NCBI RefSeq assembly: GCF_949774925.1
Contig: NZ_OX458932.1
Coordinates: 372,001-436,000 of the forward strand
Direction of reading: 5' to 3'
DNA from: Candidatus Methylacidiphilum fumarolicum
Lineage (GTDB): Bacteria > Verrucomicrobiota > Verrucomicrobiia > Methylacidiphilales > Methylacidiphilaceae
DNA: 64,000 bases
The position numbers were made by a program, and so were the translations under genes. Positions within the stretch are counted from its first letter, which is position 1. Every line of letters begins with the position of its first letter. Below the pieces are notes generated by a model, which saw nothing but the letters and a program-made list of their open reading frames with translations, had not been told where the DNA came from and did no database searches. This document shows positions 8,715 through 18,044 of the stretch, in pieces.

Positions 8715-8760
8715 ACATTTAACTAGCTTGGCATCGCAATAGCATTAACTGTTATTTACT
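8680..8760 (-). repeat. 5'-flank repeat, copy A
   Basis: The sequence around the start of the 8714 gene (CATACATTTAACTAGCTTGG and onward to 8760) is about 80% identical over some 50 bases to 12307-12358, with the two ATG positions aligned. Weaker similarity continues about 30 bases into the coding region (ATATTCGCC against CTATTCGCC). It may be the left end of a TnpB-type element or a shared promoter. Confidence 0.5.
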
Positions 8761-8824
8761 CCTCCTAAGTCATTCGATAATTTTGTTTGATTGATAAAAA
8801 ATTTTTTTTTGATATGGTTTTTCT

Positions 8825-9100
8825 ATGACATTTGCATTTGGTTTGCCATCAGGATCGGAATGGTTCTGGATTTTTGTCGTGGTCTTTCTTCTTTTCGGTG
8901 CCAAGAAATTGCCTGAGCTGGCGCGGGGGTTAGGAAAAGCTTTAGGAGAATTCCATAAAGCCAAAGAAGAATTTGAAAAAGAAGTAAGACAGGCAGCAAA
9001 AGTTGAAACAGAAGAGCCTTCTCAGAACATTCCAAAGATTGCTTCTCCAGAAGGCACGGTCTCTAGGATCACAGACAAAGAAGTCAATAAAAGCTCCTAA
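8825..9100 (+). CDS. tatA: Sec-independent protein translocase subunit TatA/TatE
   Basis: A pore-forming subunit of the twin-arginine export system. One N-terminal membrane helix (about 11-26, WFWIFVVVFLLFG) is followed by the conserved FGAKKLPELARGLGKALGEF and an amphipathic helix, then a short charged tail; 91 aa is normal. No tatC is in the window. A Tat substrate is nearby: the ActB protein at 13458 carries an NRRTFLK signal. A T-rich stretch upstream (8790-8820) leaves no clear Shine-Dalgarno site. Confidence 0.92.
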   Translation: MTFAFGLPSGSEWFWIFVVVFLLFGAKKLPELARGLGKALGEFHKAKEEFEKEVRQAAKVETEEPSQNIPKIASPEGTVSRITDKEVNKSS

Positions 9101-9306
9101 TCCAGAAATAGCGCACTTTCCTTTTCAGGCACAGGAAGGATACAGTCTTCGTTTTTTTTTCTAGAGTGGAATAACCGCTGAAGAGTTGATTTTTTTGAGG
9201 AAAAAGGTTTCTCAAAGCCTTTTAAGGTTTTTTCATAATATTTCTATAGAAAAAAACACTATGGCATTGACTTTCTTTTTGTTCTTTTTTATTCTCCCTG
9301 TTCACT

Positions 9307-10314
9307 ATGGTGCCTTTATCTCAAGTTTGGACTGTCGCCAGTTACGTTATTGGGAAAAAACTCAAAGGGGTCAAAAGATATCCCCTTGTGTTAATGTTAG
9401 AACCGCTTTTCCGATGTAATCTGGCTTGTGCAGGTTGCGGAAAAATTCAATATCCGGATCATATTCTTAATCGAAGGCTAACACCGGAGCAGTGTTGGGC
9501 TGCGGCTGAAGAATGTGGCGCTCCCATTGTCAGTATTGCTGGAGGAGAGCCACTCGTCCATAAGGAAATCGATCAGATCGTCGAAGGGTTAATTAGAATG
9601 AAAAGATATATTTATCTTTGTTCCAATGCCCTTCTGTTGAGGAAAAGGCTCGATCTATTCAAGCCAAGCAAGTATTTGACTTTTAGCATTCATCTGGATG
9701 GGCTCAAAGAAGAGCATGACGAATCGGTTTGTCGGGAGGGAGTCTATGAAACAGCCGTCGAAGGAATAAAAGAAGCGGTGAAAAGGGGCTTTCGGGTCAC
9801 GATCAATTCGACCCTTTTTGATGGGGCTAATCCAGAAAGAGTGAAAGCTTTTTTCGATGAAGTGATGCGTTTAGGAATTGAAGGAATAATGGTTTCGCCA
9901 GGATACAGCTATCAAAAAGCGCCGGATCAGGAGCATTTTCTGCAAAGGAATAAAACTAAAGAGCTTTTTAAACAAATTTTAAAAGACAGAAAAAAAAGTT
10001 GGAAATTTAATCTTTCGCCTCTTTTCTTGGAATTTCTTCAAGGAAATATCGAGTATGATTGCACGCCATGGGGAAATCCCACCTATAATGTTTTTGGTTG
10101 GCAGAAGCCATGCTATCTTCTCCAAGATGGATATGCCAAAAGCTTTAAAGAGCTTATGGAGTCTACTCCTTGGGAAAAATATGGTTTTAGGAGTGGCAAT
10201 CCAAAGTGTGCTAACTGTATGGTTCATTCAGGCTATGAGGCAACGGCAGTAAACGATACCTTTGGATCTTGGAGAGGCTTTGCTAAGACAGTTAAAGCTA
10301 CACTATCTTTGTAA
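9307..10314 (+). CDS. hpnH: Adenosyl-hopene transferase HpnH (radical SAM)
   Basis: Attaches the 5'-deoxyadenosyl group to diploptene (hopene), the first step of extended C35 hopanoid synthesis at the membrane. The radical-SAM cluster motif CNLACAGC has cysteines at 37, 41 and 44. It is followed by SIAGGEPLVHKEIDQIV and a C-terminal cysteine-containing region (GNPKCANCMVHSGYEA). The 335-aa length matches HpnH. The family assignment comes from the overall pattern (ILNRRLTPEQCWAAAEECGA, TFSIHLDGLKEEHDESV). No other hopanoid gene is adjacent. A 206-base gap separates it from tatA; the small gene at 10331 follows by 16 bases and may be cotranscribed. Confidence 0.93.
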   Translation: MVPLSQVWTVASYVIGKKLKGVKRYPLVLMLEPLFRCNLACAGCGKIQYPDHILNRRLTPEQCWAAAEECGAPIVSIAGGEPLVHKEIDQIVEGLIRMKRYIYLCSNALLLRKRLDLFKPSKYLTFSIHLDGLKEEHDESVCREGVYETAVEGIKEAVKRGFRVTINSTLFDGANPERVKAFFDEVMRLGIEGIMVSPGYSYQKAPDQEHFLQRNKTKELFKQILKDRKKSWKFNLSPLFLEFLQGNIEYDCTPWGNPTYNVFGWQKPCYLLQDGYAKSFKELMESTPWEKYGFRSGNPKCANCMVHSGYEATAVNDTFGSWRGFAKTVKATLSL

Positions 10315-10330
10315 AGCAGTAGAGTAGAGT

Positions 10331-10705
10331 ATGGGGAAAGAAAAAAAGGTGTTAAGCGGAGAAAAATACGTGTTTTCGAGCGATAGTCAAAAGATAGAAA
10401 TTCTTGAAGCAGCCTTTGATTATCGGGGGGATGTGACTCTTGAACTGGTTCAGGGAGAGACCATCGAAGGCTATCTTTTTAATAGGCAATTGACGGAAGC
10501 TCCTTTTTTTGTCGAAATGCTTGTTCCTGGCGAAGAGTCGGCTCGTCGTATTCCTATCGAACAGATCTGTGCTGTGACGTTCAGTGGAAAAGATCCAGCA
10601 GATGGAAAATCCTATGAAGCATGGAAGGCTAAAAAAGAAAAAGAAAGACGCGAAGAAGCCAAAAAAATCGAGTCAGAAATGAAGCAGGCAGGCTTGCTGG
10701 ACTAA
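10331..10705 (+). CDS. Conserved hypothetical protein downstream of hpnH
   Basis: A 124-residue soluble protein with no signal peptide. The first 85 residues look like a small beta-rich domain (VTLELVQGETIEGYLFNRQL, RRIPIEQICAVTFSGKDPA). The C-terminal 35 residues form a charged, probably coiled helix (YEAWKAKKEKERREEAKKIE). The glycine-containing beta pattern recalls Sm-like/SH3-type folds, but that is only an impression. Its closeness to hpnH suggests cotranscription, not shared function. Confidence 0.7.
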   Translation: MGKEKKVLSGEKYVFSSDSQKIEILEAAFDYRGDVTLELVQGETIEGYLFNRQLTEAPFFVEMLVPGEESARRIPIEQICAVTFSGKDPADGKSYEAWKAKKEKERREEAKKIESEMKQAGLLD

Positions 10706-10760
10706 TGACTTCTCTCTTTGCATGCAGACATGATCCTGAGATTAATTCTGACAATCTTCT

Positions 10761-11402
10761 CTATAGTGGTTGTTTGAGGAGAACGGCCCACATTCTTCCT
10801 GTATTCCCTTTTTCGGCTCTATAAGAAAAATATCGATCGAGATTACAGGCTGTGCAGCTGCCCGCATCGAAAATCTGCTTTACTCCTTCCGATTGAAGTT
10901 GATGGATGATGTCTGAGAGAAAATCAATTTCATAATGAGGAAAGCGAATGCACGGACTTATCTGGACAATTAGGTCGCTGGGCTTCGAACCGAAAACGTT
11001 TGTCAATTGTCGGAGGGCTTTTCTTACGATCTCTAAGTGCGTGCCTTTTTTGCCGGCATGCACAAGCCCTATTGCTGTAGAATGCGGATCGTAGATATAC
11101 AGAGCTGCACAATCAGCTACACGGATACATAGAAGAAGATTGGATAGGTTGGTTAGCAATCCATCGGCTTGCGGAAAGAATAGTTGGTTCCTGCTTTTTA
11201 CAACAGCAATACCATCTCCATGTGGCTGTCCAGCTGTGGCTATGGGAATGGATTCATCAAGGCCAAGGGCCTTCAAAGAAGGTCTTAAAAGATACTCTTC
11301 TTTTGCTGATTGGTTTAACTCTCTTGGATACCGAAGAGAAAAACCATGCTTCAGCGGCAAGGTAGTCAAGGCTGGAAAAAACTCCCATTCTAATGTAGGC
11401 AT
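10761..11402 (-). CDS. YfiH/PgeF family purine nucleoside phosphorylase (laccase domain)
   Basis: This family (Cu-oxidase_4, YfiH/PgeF) cleaves purine nucleosides and corrects peptidoglycan precursor errors in some bacteria. All three positions of the zinc-binding triad seem present: His in AGQPHGDG, Cys in RVADCAALYI, and His in GLVHAGKKGT. SPCIRFPHYEID and CNLDRYFSYRAE complete the family signature. The usual HAGWRG is changed to HAGKKG. At 213 aa it is somewhat shorter than average. It is convergent with the gene at 10331 and stands alone. Confidence 0.85.
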   Translation of the reverse strand: MPTLEWEFFPALTTLPLKHGFSLRYPRELNQSAKEEYLLRPSLKALGLDESIPIATAGQPHGDGIAVVKSRNQLFFPQADGLLTNLSNLLLCIRVADCAALYIYDPHSTAIGLVHAGKKGTHLEIVRKALRQLTNVFGSKPSDLIVQISPCIRFPHYEIDFLSDIIHQLQSEGVKQIFDAGSCTACNLDRYFSYRAEKGNTGRMWAVLLKQPL

Positions 11403-11423
11403 GGAGACTATCCTGTTAGTTAT

Positions 11424-11497
11424 TCGGGCTGCAGGGATTTGAACCCTGGACCTCTTGGTCCCGAACCAAGCGCGCTACCAGTCTGCGCTACAGCCCG
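11424..11497 (-). tRNA. tRNA-Pro (anticodon CGG)
   Basis: Read on the minus strand, the acceptor stem CGGGCTG pairs with CAGCCCG followed by discriminator A. The anticodon stem is CTTGG/CCAAG with loop TTCGGGA, giving anticodon CGG. The T arm is CAGGGTTCAAATCCCTG. The CCA tail is not encoded. The gene lies between the YfiH-type gene and a tnpB remnant. Confidence 0.95.
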
Positions 11498-11552
11498 GAG
11501 CAAATTAATATCGCAGTTTATAATTAATTGGAAAAGTTTTTTTCTGTTCTTC

Positions 11553-11615
11553 AAAATATATTCGGAACTTGTTTACGCCTGGGCTAAGTTCGTTCACCTT
11601 GGTTTTGGATCGGGA
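11553..11615 (-). repeat. TnpB-element right-end repeat, copy 3
   Basis: Third copy of the element end (AAAATATATTCGGAACTTG, then TTTACGCCTGG, AAGTTCGTTC). On the minus strand it lies directly downstream of a recognisable tnpB remnant, which defines the identity of all three copies. Confidence 0.6.
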
Positions 11616-12240
11616 TGTCTTGGGATTAGCATGGCCGATTCGTCCTCCAGAGGGCTCATGGTGGAATCGGGCGGTTTCCCATTGCTGCGGGAAAACCTTC
11701 CGAAAGCTGTCTTTGGCGCGGTTCTTCGGATGGGCATAACCGCACTTCAGACAAGATCAGAGTGCTATAGGCCAGGTTATGCTTCTCTTGAGGGGAACAC
11801 GCCCGCAGCCGCCAGCAATTTGATTCGCTCCCAAAGCACACGGTCCGTAGCTGGATGATACGCTGGAGAAGCTCCTTGCTCGGAGCGCGATCCTGAAAGT
11901 AGAGGGTCATCGAGCCGGTCGCCAATGTCTTTCGTGAGGCAAGAAACCAGCGCAGGCTTGTGTTCAGCTGCCGTTCGATTTTCTTCGGAGCCTTGCGCAG
12001 CAGCTTTTGGCGCTTTTCGTCCCCAGGTTGTTCCTTCGATCCGCTTGGCCTTGGACGTGTCCTTGCCATTCGGCCGGATCGCATGAAGCCTGCCCCGCTT
12101 CTGCCCCTTCTTCTTGTGGACGCATGACAACCGGCTGAATAGCTCGCCAAAACCTATCCCATACCGCTTCTCATGATCATCGGTGAAAACCTTGGAGAGG
12201 CCAGCGTCGATGCCGCCGAATTTGCTTTCCCGCCATCTTT
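11616..12240 (-). pseudogene. Decayed tnpB (RNA-guided nuclease of IS200/IS605-type element)
   Basis: TnpB is the RNA-guided nuclease of IS605-type elements. On the minus strand the RuvC-I motif is clear near 12225 (FGGIDAGLSKVFTDDHEKRY), followed by LSCVHKKKGQKRGRLHAI. In another frame it continues KRQKLLRKAPKKIERQLNTS, and in a third it contains the zinc-finger half CLKCGYAHPKNRAKDSF near 11740. These pieces are in TnpB order but need at least two frame changes, and about 170 N-terminal residues are missing. The gene is dead. The 3' end plus the repeat at 11553 could still encode a guide-RNA scaffold. Confidence 0.75.
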
Positions 12241-12277
12241 CGTTACTGCTTGTTTATGCTCCGAATGGGCAACGCGT

Positions 12278-12358
12278 CAAACTTTTCCGGCGAATAGAGG
12301 GTCGCCTATGCATACATTTGACTAGATTGGCATCACTATATCATTACCTATTCATTTC
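12278..12358 (-). repeat. 5'-flank repeat, copy B
   Basis: Matches 8680-8760: CATACATTTGACTAGATTGG is paired with CATACATTTAACTAGCTTGG, and similarity runs to 12358. Here the segment abuts the truncated tnpB, so it behaves as the left side of that element. From 12359 to 12515 the sequence is AT-rich and I see no gene. Confidence 0.5.
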
Positions 12359-12515
12359 TCTCTCAGAACATTGTTCAACAAAAGAGTGAGCGGTGACTTC
12401 TCAAAGAGAAAGGAATCAATCAAATAGTTATTGAAAAATGAACATTTTTTATACATCATGCCTAAAAGAATTAATAATAAGGCTTATACAAAAAAATATA
12501 ATTAATTATTTTAAT

Positions 12516-12587
<72 letters not shown>

Positions 12588-12724
12588 ATTCTTCTAAATT
12601 GCCTCAATTGTTAGACAAGATACAGAGAAAATTTAGAACCAATTTTCATTTTTCCTTTTTTATTTAAAATGGATTAGCAATAAAGAAATAGAAGCTTATC
12701 TAATTAGATTTATTATTGTTATCA

Positions 12725-13381
12725 ATGGGTAATATATTTAACCGGCAGTCCAACGATTTACCTCCTAAAATACTATTAGGGATTGTAGTCCTGGGTTTTT
12801 TATTTGTGATGGGCATAAGCTATTATTTTACGCCTAAATACTCGAGAGTCGGCTACATGCCCACACAGCCGATACCATTCGATCATTCTCTCCATGCCAA
12901 TCAACTTGGGTTAGATTGCCGTTTTTGTCACAGTTATGTTGAAAAAAGTGGCTTTTCTAATATTCCGACCACACAAACTTGTATGAACTGTCATAGGCAA
13001 ATTAAAATGGACAGCCCTAAATTGGCTCCACTCCGAGAAAGTTGGGAAACAGGAAAGCCTATAAAGTGGGTAAGGATACACCAACTGCCCGATTATGTTT
13101 ATTTTGATCACTCCGCCCATGTCAACCGAGGAATAAGTTGTGTGAGCTGTCATGGTAAGGTCAATCAGATGCAGAAGATCTATCACGACCAGCCTTTGAG
13201 CATGAGCTGGTGTTTAGATTGCCATAGAAACCCTGAATACTTTGTGAGGCCACCGGATAAAGTATTTGATTTGGATTGGAAGCCAGAGAATGAAGGAGAA
13301 ACCCAGCTGCTCCTTGGTAAAAAACTAGTAAAAGAAATGGGAATACATCCACCAGAAAATTGTGATGCCTGTCATAGGTAA
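12725..13381 (+). CDS. actA: Alternative complex III subunit ActA (pentahaem cytochrome c)
   Basis: A membrane-anchored multihaem cytochrome of the quinol:electron acceptor oxidoreductase called alternative complex III. One N-terminal membrane helix (ILLGIVVLGFLFVMGIS) precedes five CXXCH haem sites: CRFCH, CMNCH, CVSCH, CLDCH and CDACH. I place the start at the ATG 12725 (MGNIFNRQSND) in preference to the upstream TTG 12716, though neither has a strong ribosome site. It opens the act gene block; ActB follows after 76 bases. Confidence 0.92.
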   Translation: MGNIFNRQSNDLPPKILLGIVVLGFLFVMGISYYFTPKYSRVGYMPTQPIPFDHSLHANQLGLDCRFCHSYVEKSGFSNIPTTQTCMNCHRQIKMDSPKLAPLRESWETGKPIKWVRIHQLPDYVYFDHSAHVNRGISCVSCHGKVNQMQKIYHDQPLSMSWCLDCHRNPEYFVRPPDKVFDLDWKPENEGETQLLLGKKLVKEMGIHPPENCDACHR

Positions 13382-13457
13382 TTACATGTATTATAGCGTT
13401 ATGGTCTTCACATAAAAATAGCTCTTAAGAGGAAAAGAGGGCTAGAGGTTTTATATT

Positions 13458-16400
13458 ATGGATGCGACGAAAGAAGAAGGGAAGATGAACCGCAGGACTT
13501 TCTTGAAGGCTATGTCGGCGGCGGCTATGGCGACTGGATCAATAGCAGCGACAGGATGCCGACGTCCAGAAGCATTTCTTGTGCCCTATACGAATAGCCC
13601 TGAATGGATTATACCAGGAAAAGCTTTGTTTTATGCTACTTCCAGACCGACTCGAAACGGTGCCGAGCCAATCCTTGTAGAATCTCACGAGGGAAGGCCT
13701 ACGCATATCCATCCTAACCCTTACTTTGCTGATTACGGAGTGTCTACGCAAACACAAGCTTCGATCCTAGATCTCTATGATCCGGATAGGGACGGGCGCA
13801 TTACCCGAAACGGAGAGGTGGTATCCAAAAAAGAGTTCATCGAATTTTTTAAATCTCAAGTCCAACAATGGAATGATAGAAAAGGGGCAGGGCTAGCTAT
13901 ACTTTCTTTTCCAGTGATTTCTCCTACGTTTGATCGGCTAAAAACCGAGTTTTTGGAAAAATGTCCTCATGCAACTTTCGCCTTTTATGACCCAGTGGGT
14001 AATGAGAACAGGAAAGAGGCTATCAAGCGATTTTATGGAGTTTCCTTAAGCCCTGTTTTCCAATGGGAGAAGGCCGATGTCATTCTTTCTGTAGGATGCG
14101 ATTTCTGTTCAGCAGAAGAAGGAGTAGAAGCCATTCGTGGATTTGTGAAATCAAGAAAACTAACAGAAAGCTCCAGTTCGATGAGTCGACTGTATGTAGT
14201 CGAAAATCGGATGACGGTGACTGGGGCGATGGCCGATCATCGGTTGGCTCTAAAAGTCTCCGATGTTGAGCTTTTTTTGCTGACCTTGTGTTACTTCTTG
14301 GCCCAAGAAAAAGGCTTTGAAAATTTAAAGCCCGCCATTGCTTCCTTTAGCATTCCAACAGGTTGGAGTGCGGACTTGATTAATTGGATAAAAGTCTTGG
14401 CTAACGATTTAGCTGCTGCCAACGCGCCACTGGTAGTAATTAGCCGGATGGCTCCAGTATCGCAGCAGCTATTGGTTCTTGCCATCAACGAAGCCTTTGG
14501 AGAAAGACAGGCAGTGCGGATGATCCCTCAGCTAGAATCAGAAGGCGCTAGCTTCCCAGAACTCTGTGAAATGATTAAAAAAGAAGAAATCAAAGATCTT
14601 CTTATCATTGGGGCTAACCCAGTTTATAATGCACCGGGAGACAGCCATTGGCCTGAACTACAGCGTAGCCTTCCTTCTGTTGTTCATTTTGGGCTATTAA
14701 ACGATGAGACAGCTGCCTATGCTAATTGGCATATTCCTCTAAGTCATTACCTAGAATGCTGGGGAGATTCGAAGACCTCCAGCGGGCTCTACGTTAGTCA
14801 ACAGCCTCTAATCGAACCACTTTTTGGATCTATCGGTTTGTTGGAACTTTTCGCTTTTATGAACGGGACGTGGGAGGCTTTGGAAGAGTCTGAACCAACT
14901 CCTCCCTCCATGTTAGCTCAGCCGCCCGTGGCAGGAGCCCCTCCCTTTATTCCTCTACCGCTTGGATTGCGTCTAGTCCGAGATACGTTTTTTAAACTTT
15001 TCCCTGCCGCAGGCTCTGATAAGGATCTTATTTGGAGAAAACTATTGCACGATGGATTTTACAAAGAGTCCTCGCCTCAATTTGTCAATGCTGTTCCAAA
15101 GTGGGAAGAATGGAGCAAGAGTGTCGAAAATCTTAAGGTTCAGAGAACCAACAAGGAGCAGTTGGAACTTGTTTTCTATCCTTGTCCTAAAGTGGATGAA
15201 GGCAGTTTGGCCAATAATGGCTGGCTGCAAGAATTGCCTGATACGGTGACCAAGCTCTGCTGGGACAACGCTCTGTTAATGAGTCCTAATACGGCTAAGC
15301 GTTATGGCATTTTTGCCCGAAAGGCGGATTCAAGAAAGGCAGAAATCGTGCGCATTGTTTCTGGGGAAAAATGGATTGAGGTGGCTGCCTTAGTCGTTCC
15401 TGGTCATGCGGACAATTCTTTATCTTTAGCCCTAGGGTATGGTCGTAAGAAAGAATTAAGAGTGGCCGCAGGGGTGGGCTTTAATGCTTATCCACTTACC
15501 AAAACGGAACAATTTTGGTGGATTAGTGACTGTTCGATCCAAAAAACAAATCGTTTTTATGATTTGGCTAGATCTCAAGAACATCAATTGATGCATGGAA
15601 GACCGCTAGTCAAGATAGCTTCGCTGGAGTATTTCCGAAAGCATCCCGATTTTATTTCAGAGCAGGGGACTGAAGAGATCCCAGAAGTCTCCATTTATGA
15701 AAATCCTTATTCTGGCCAGAAAGAAAAAGGTCCTGCTTATAAAGGAGGGGTTTGGGGAGGGCCCTATCAATGGGGCATGGTCATTGACTTGGGAAGTTGT
15801 GTGGGATGCAACGCCTGCGTTGTGGCTTGTCAGAGCGAAAACAATATTCCGATTGTAGGCAAAGGGCAGGTTATGCGTGGTCGGATTATGCAGTGGATTA
15901 GGATAGATAATTATTATCAAGGGAGCGATGAAAATCTGCAGATGTTTTTTGAACCCATGCTTTGCCAGCATTGTGAGAATGCTCCCTGCGAGTCGGTCTG
16001 CCCAGTCTATGCGACAGTCCATAGTAAAGATGGGTTGAATGTGATGGTTTATAACCGTTGTATTGGCACAAGAGCCTGTGCAGCTAACTGTCCTTATAAG
16101 GTCAGACGATTTAATTTTTTTGATTACAATAAAAGGGATGTGCTGAAGAAAAAGAAGATTGGACCCTTTGAAATAGAAAATTTGTATTTGGGTCCTTTTG
16201 GGGACCTGGGTTCTCCGTTGACCATTCAGCTTCAGAGAAACCCTAATGTTACCGTAAGGATGCGGGGAGTCATGGAGAAGTGCACTTTTTGTGTTCAACG
16301 GATTGAAGAAGCAAAAATAACGGCTCTAGCAAGGTCCAAAGGCACAGAGCCTAAGACTATCCCTACCGATTCTGTAAAAACGGCTTGTCAGCAGGCTTGC

Positions 16401-16595
16401 CCAGCTGGAGCGATCATGTTTGGCAATCTAATGGATCAACAGAGCATGGTTTCTAAATGGAAAAAGAATGAGCGAGCTTATCGTGTTTTGCAAGAGCTGA
16501 ATACTAGACCTAGGATCACTTATTTGGCTAGGATTAACAATCCAAATCCTTCGATTGCTCCTCAAACCCAATTCGAAGGGAAGAAAGAGAACTAA
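13458..16595 (+). CDS. actB: Alternative complex III subunit ActB (molybdopterin-like plus Fe-S)
   Basis: The large periplasmic subunit that relays electrons inside alternative complex III. A Tat signal is visible (NRRTFLKAMSAA, R12-R13), followed by a possible lipobox ending at ATGC. The first 700 residues resemble a molybdopterin-oxidoreductase domain; in this family it has no cofactor. The last 300 residues hold ferredoxin-type clusters: CVGCNACVVACQSE, CQHCENAPCESVCP, CIGTRACAANCPYKVRR, and CTFCVQR with CQQACP. The 1045-aa length fits fused ActB1/ActB2. It lies 6 bases before actC. Confidence 0.93.
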   Translation: MDATKEEGKMNRRTFLKAMSAAAMATGSIAATGCRRPEAFLVPYTNSPEWIIPGKALFYATSRPTRNGAEPILVESHEGRPTHIHPNPYFADYGVSTQTQASILDLYDPDRDGRITRNGEVVSKKEFIEFFKSQVQQWNDRKGAGLAILSFPVISPTFDRLKTEFLEKCPHATFAFYDPVGNENRKEAIKRFYGVSLSPVFQWEKADVILSVGCDFCSAEEGVEAIRGFVKSRKLTESSSSMSRLYVVENRMTVTGAMADHRLALKVSDVELFLLTLCYFLAQEKGFENLKPAIASFSIPTGWSADLINWIKVLANDLAAANAPLVVISRMAPVSQQLLVLAINEAFGERQAVRMIPQLESEGASFPELCEMIKKEEIKDLLIIGANPVYNAPGDSHWPELQRSLPSVVHFGLLNDETAAYANWHIPLSHYLECWGDSKTSSGLYVSQQPLIEPLFGSIGLLELFAFMNGTWEALEESEPTPPSMLAQPPVAGAPPFIPLPLGLRLVRDTFFKLFPAAGSDKDLIWRKLLHDGFYKESSPQFVNAVPKWEEWSKSVENLKVQRTNKEQLELVFYPCPKVDEGSLANNGWLQELPDTVTKLCWDNALLMSPNTAKRYGIFARKADSRKAEIVRIVSGEKWIEVAALVVPGHADNSLSLALGYGRKKELRVAAGVGFNAYPLTKTEQFWWISDCSIQKTNRFYDLARSQEHQLMHGRPLVKIASLEYFRKHPDFISEQGTEEIPEVSIYENPYSGQKEKGPAYKGGVWGGPYQWGMVIDLGSCVGCNACVVACQSENNIPIVGKGQVMRGRIMQWIRIDNYYQGSDENLQMFFEPMLCQHCENAPCESVCPVYATVHSKDGLNVMVYNRCIGTRACAANCPYKVRRFNFFDYNKRDVLKKKKIGPFEIENLYLGPFGDLGSPLTIQLQRNPNVTVRMRGVMEKCTFCVQRIEEAKITALARSKGTEPKTIPTDSVKTACQQACPAGAIMFGNLMDQQSMVSKWKKNERAYRVLQELNTRPRITYLARINNPNPSIAPQTQFEGKKEN

Positions 16596-16601
16596 AGATC
16601 T

Positions 16602-18044
16602 ATGGTAAGCAAATTTGGGCTAGAGAAGAACCTTTCAGAAGAAAAAAAAGCGTTGTTGCTTGAGCAATTAGAGAGGCCTCCTCTTGTGCTGAACAAGAGA
16701 AACTACGGCTGGTTAACCGAAGCGATCTGTTCTATTGTCGAAAAGCCAGCGAAATTGGAATGGTGGATTGCTTTTATACTTTCTTTTCTTCTTTCGCTGC
16801 TGATGCCACTAACAATTGTTTATTTTATCAGTACAGGACTTGGAGTATGGGGTCTGAATAGTCCAGTATTCTGGGGGCTAGCGATTCTTAATTTTGTTTT
16901 TTGGATTGAGATTGGCCATGCAGGCACGCTGATTTCAGCCATCCTTCTTCTTACTAGACAAAAGTGGAGAAACTCTGTGAACAGAGCGGCTGAGGCGATG
17001 ACGATTTTTTCTGTTCTCTGCGCAGCGGTCTTCCCTCTGTTTCATATTGGTAGGCAGTGGATGTTTTGGTATTTGGTTCCTGTTCCAGAGTCGTATGCCG
17101 TATGGCAAAATTTCAGAGCGGCATTACTCTGGGATGAATTTGCTGTGGGCACCTATTTTACGGTTTCCTGTTTGTTCTGGTATTTCGGATTGATCCCGGA
17201 TATTGCTGTTTTAAGAGATAGAGCTGAGAAAGGCTGGAAAAAACGGCTTTATCATATTCTTTGTTGGGGATGGAGCGGTTCGGCTGCTGAATGGCATCAT
17301 TATGAACTTGGTTATCTTTGTTTAGGTGGCATTGCCACGATTTTAGTCGTTTCGGTAGCTTCCGTTGTTTCTACTGATTTTGCGACAACGGTTTTACCAG
17401 GATGGCATGAAACGATTTTCCCTCCTGATTTTATTACGGGTGCGATTTTCAGTGGTTTTGCAATGATCGCTACCTTATTGATTCCTTTACGAGCCCTATA
17501 CCCGCAGCTGAAAGATGTGATCACTCCAAAGCATATCGATAATATGGCTAGAATCATGCTTGCCACCGGTTCCATGGTAGGCTATTCCTATATCATTGAG
17601 CTGTTTGTAGCCTGGTATAGTGCTAATGTTTACGAAAAGTATCTCTTTTTGAATCGTATTTTTGGTCCCTATGCCATCGCCTATTTTTTAATGTTCGGTT
17701 TTAATGTCTTCTTGCCTCAACTCTTTTGGTGGAAAAAAATAAGGTCTAGTCCGTGGGCGGTCTTTTTCATTTCGATTCTTATCAATGTGGGTATGTGGTC
17801 TGAGCGCTTTGTCATCGTTGTTACTGCCCTCTCGAGAGATTTTCTGCCTGGATCCTGGAGAATGTATTATCCGACTTGGGTAGATATTGGATTGTTCGTA
17901 GGAACTGTGGGATTTTTCTTTATGCTATTCCTTCTTTTTACGCGGTTTTTTCCTGTGATATCGATCTCGGAAGTAAAAACTTTAGTCTATGAAATGGAGC
18001 GGAAAGAAGATGATTTGAAGAAAGGAACCCCTTATGGAGCATGA
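16602..18044 (+). CDS. actC: Alternative complex III subunit ActC (NrfD-like quinol-site membrane protein)
   Basis: A polytopic membrane protein of the NrfD/PsrC family, 480 aa with about ten hydrophobic helices. It is expected to bind menaquinol and pass electrons to ActB. The conserved NYGWLTEAICSIVEKP start and the FPLFHIGRQWMFWYLVP region are typical of ActC. It ends 11 bases inside actD, so translation is probably coupled. Confidence 0.93.
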   Translation: MVSKFGLEKNLSEEKKALLLEQLERPPLVLNKRNYGWLTEAICSIVEKPAKLEWWIAFILSFLLSLLMPLTIVYFISTGLGVWGLNSPVFWGLAILNFVFWIEIGHAGTLISAILLLTRQKWRNSVNRAAEAMTIFSVLCAAVFPLFHIGRQWMFWYLVPVPESYAVWQNFRAALLWDEFAVGTYFTVSCLFWYFGLIPDIAVLRDRAEKGWKKRLYHILCWGWSGSAAEWHHYELGYLCLGGIATILVVSVASVVSTDFATTVLPGWHETIFPPDFITGAIFSGFAMIATLLIPLRALYPQLKDVITPKHIDNMARIMLATGSMVGYSYIIELFVAWYSANVYEKYLFLNRIFGPYAIAYFLMFGFNVFLPQLFWWKKIRSSPWAVFFISILINVGMWSERFVIVVTALSRDFLPGSWRMYYPTWVDIGLFVGTVGFFFMLFLLFTRFFPVISISEVKTLVYEMERKEDDLKKGTPYGA

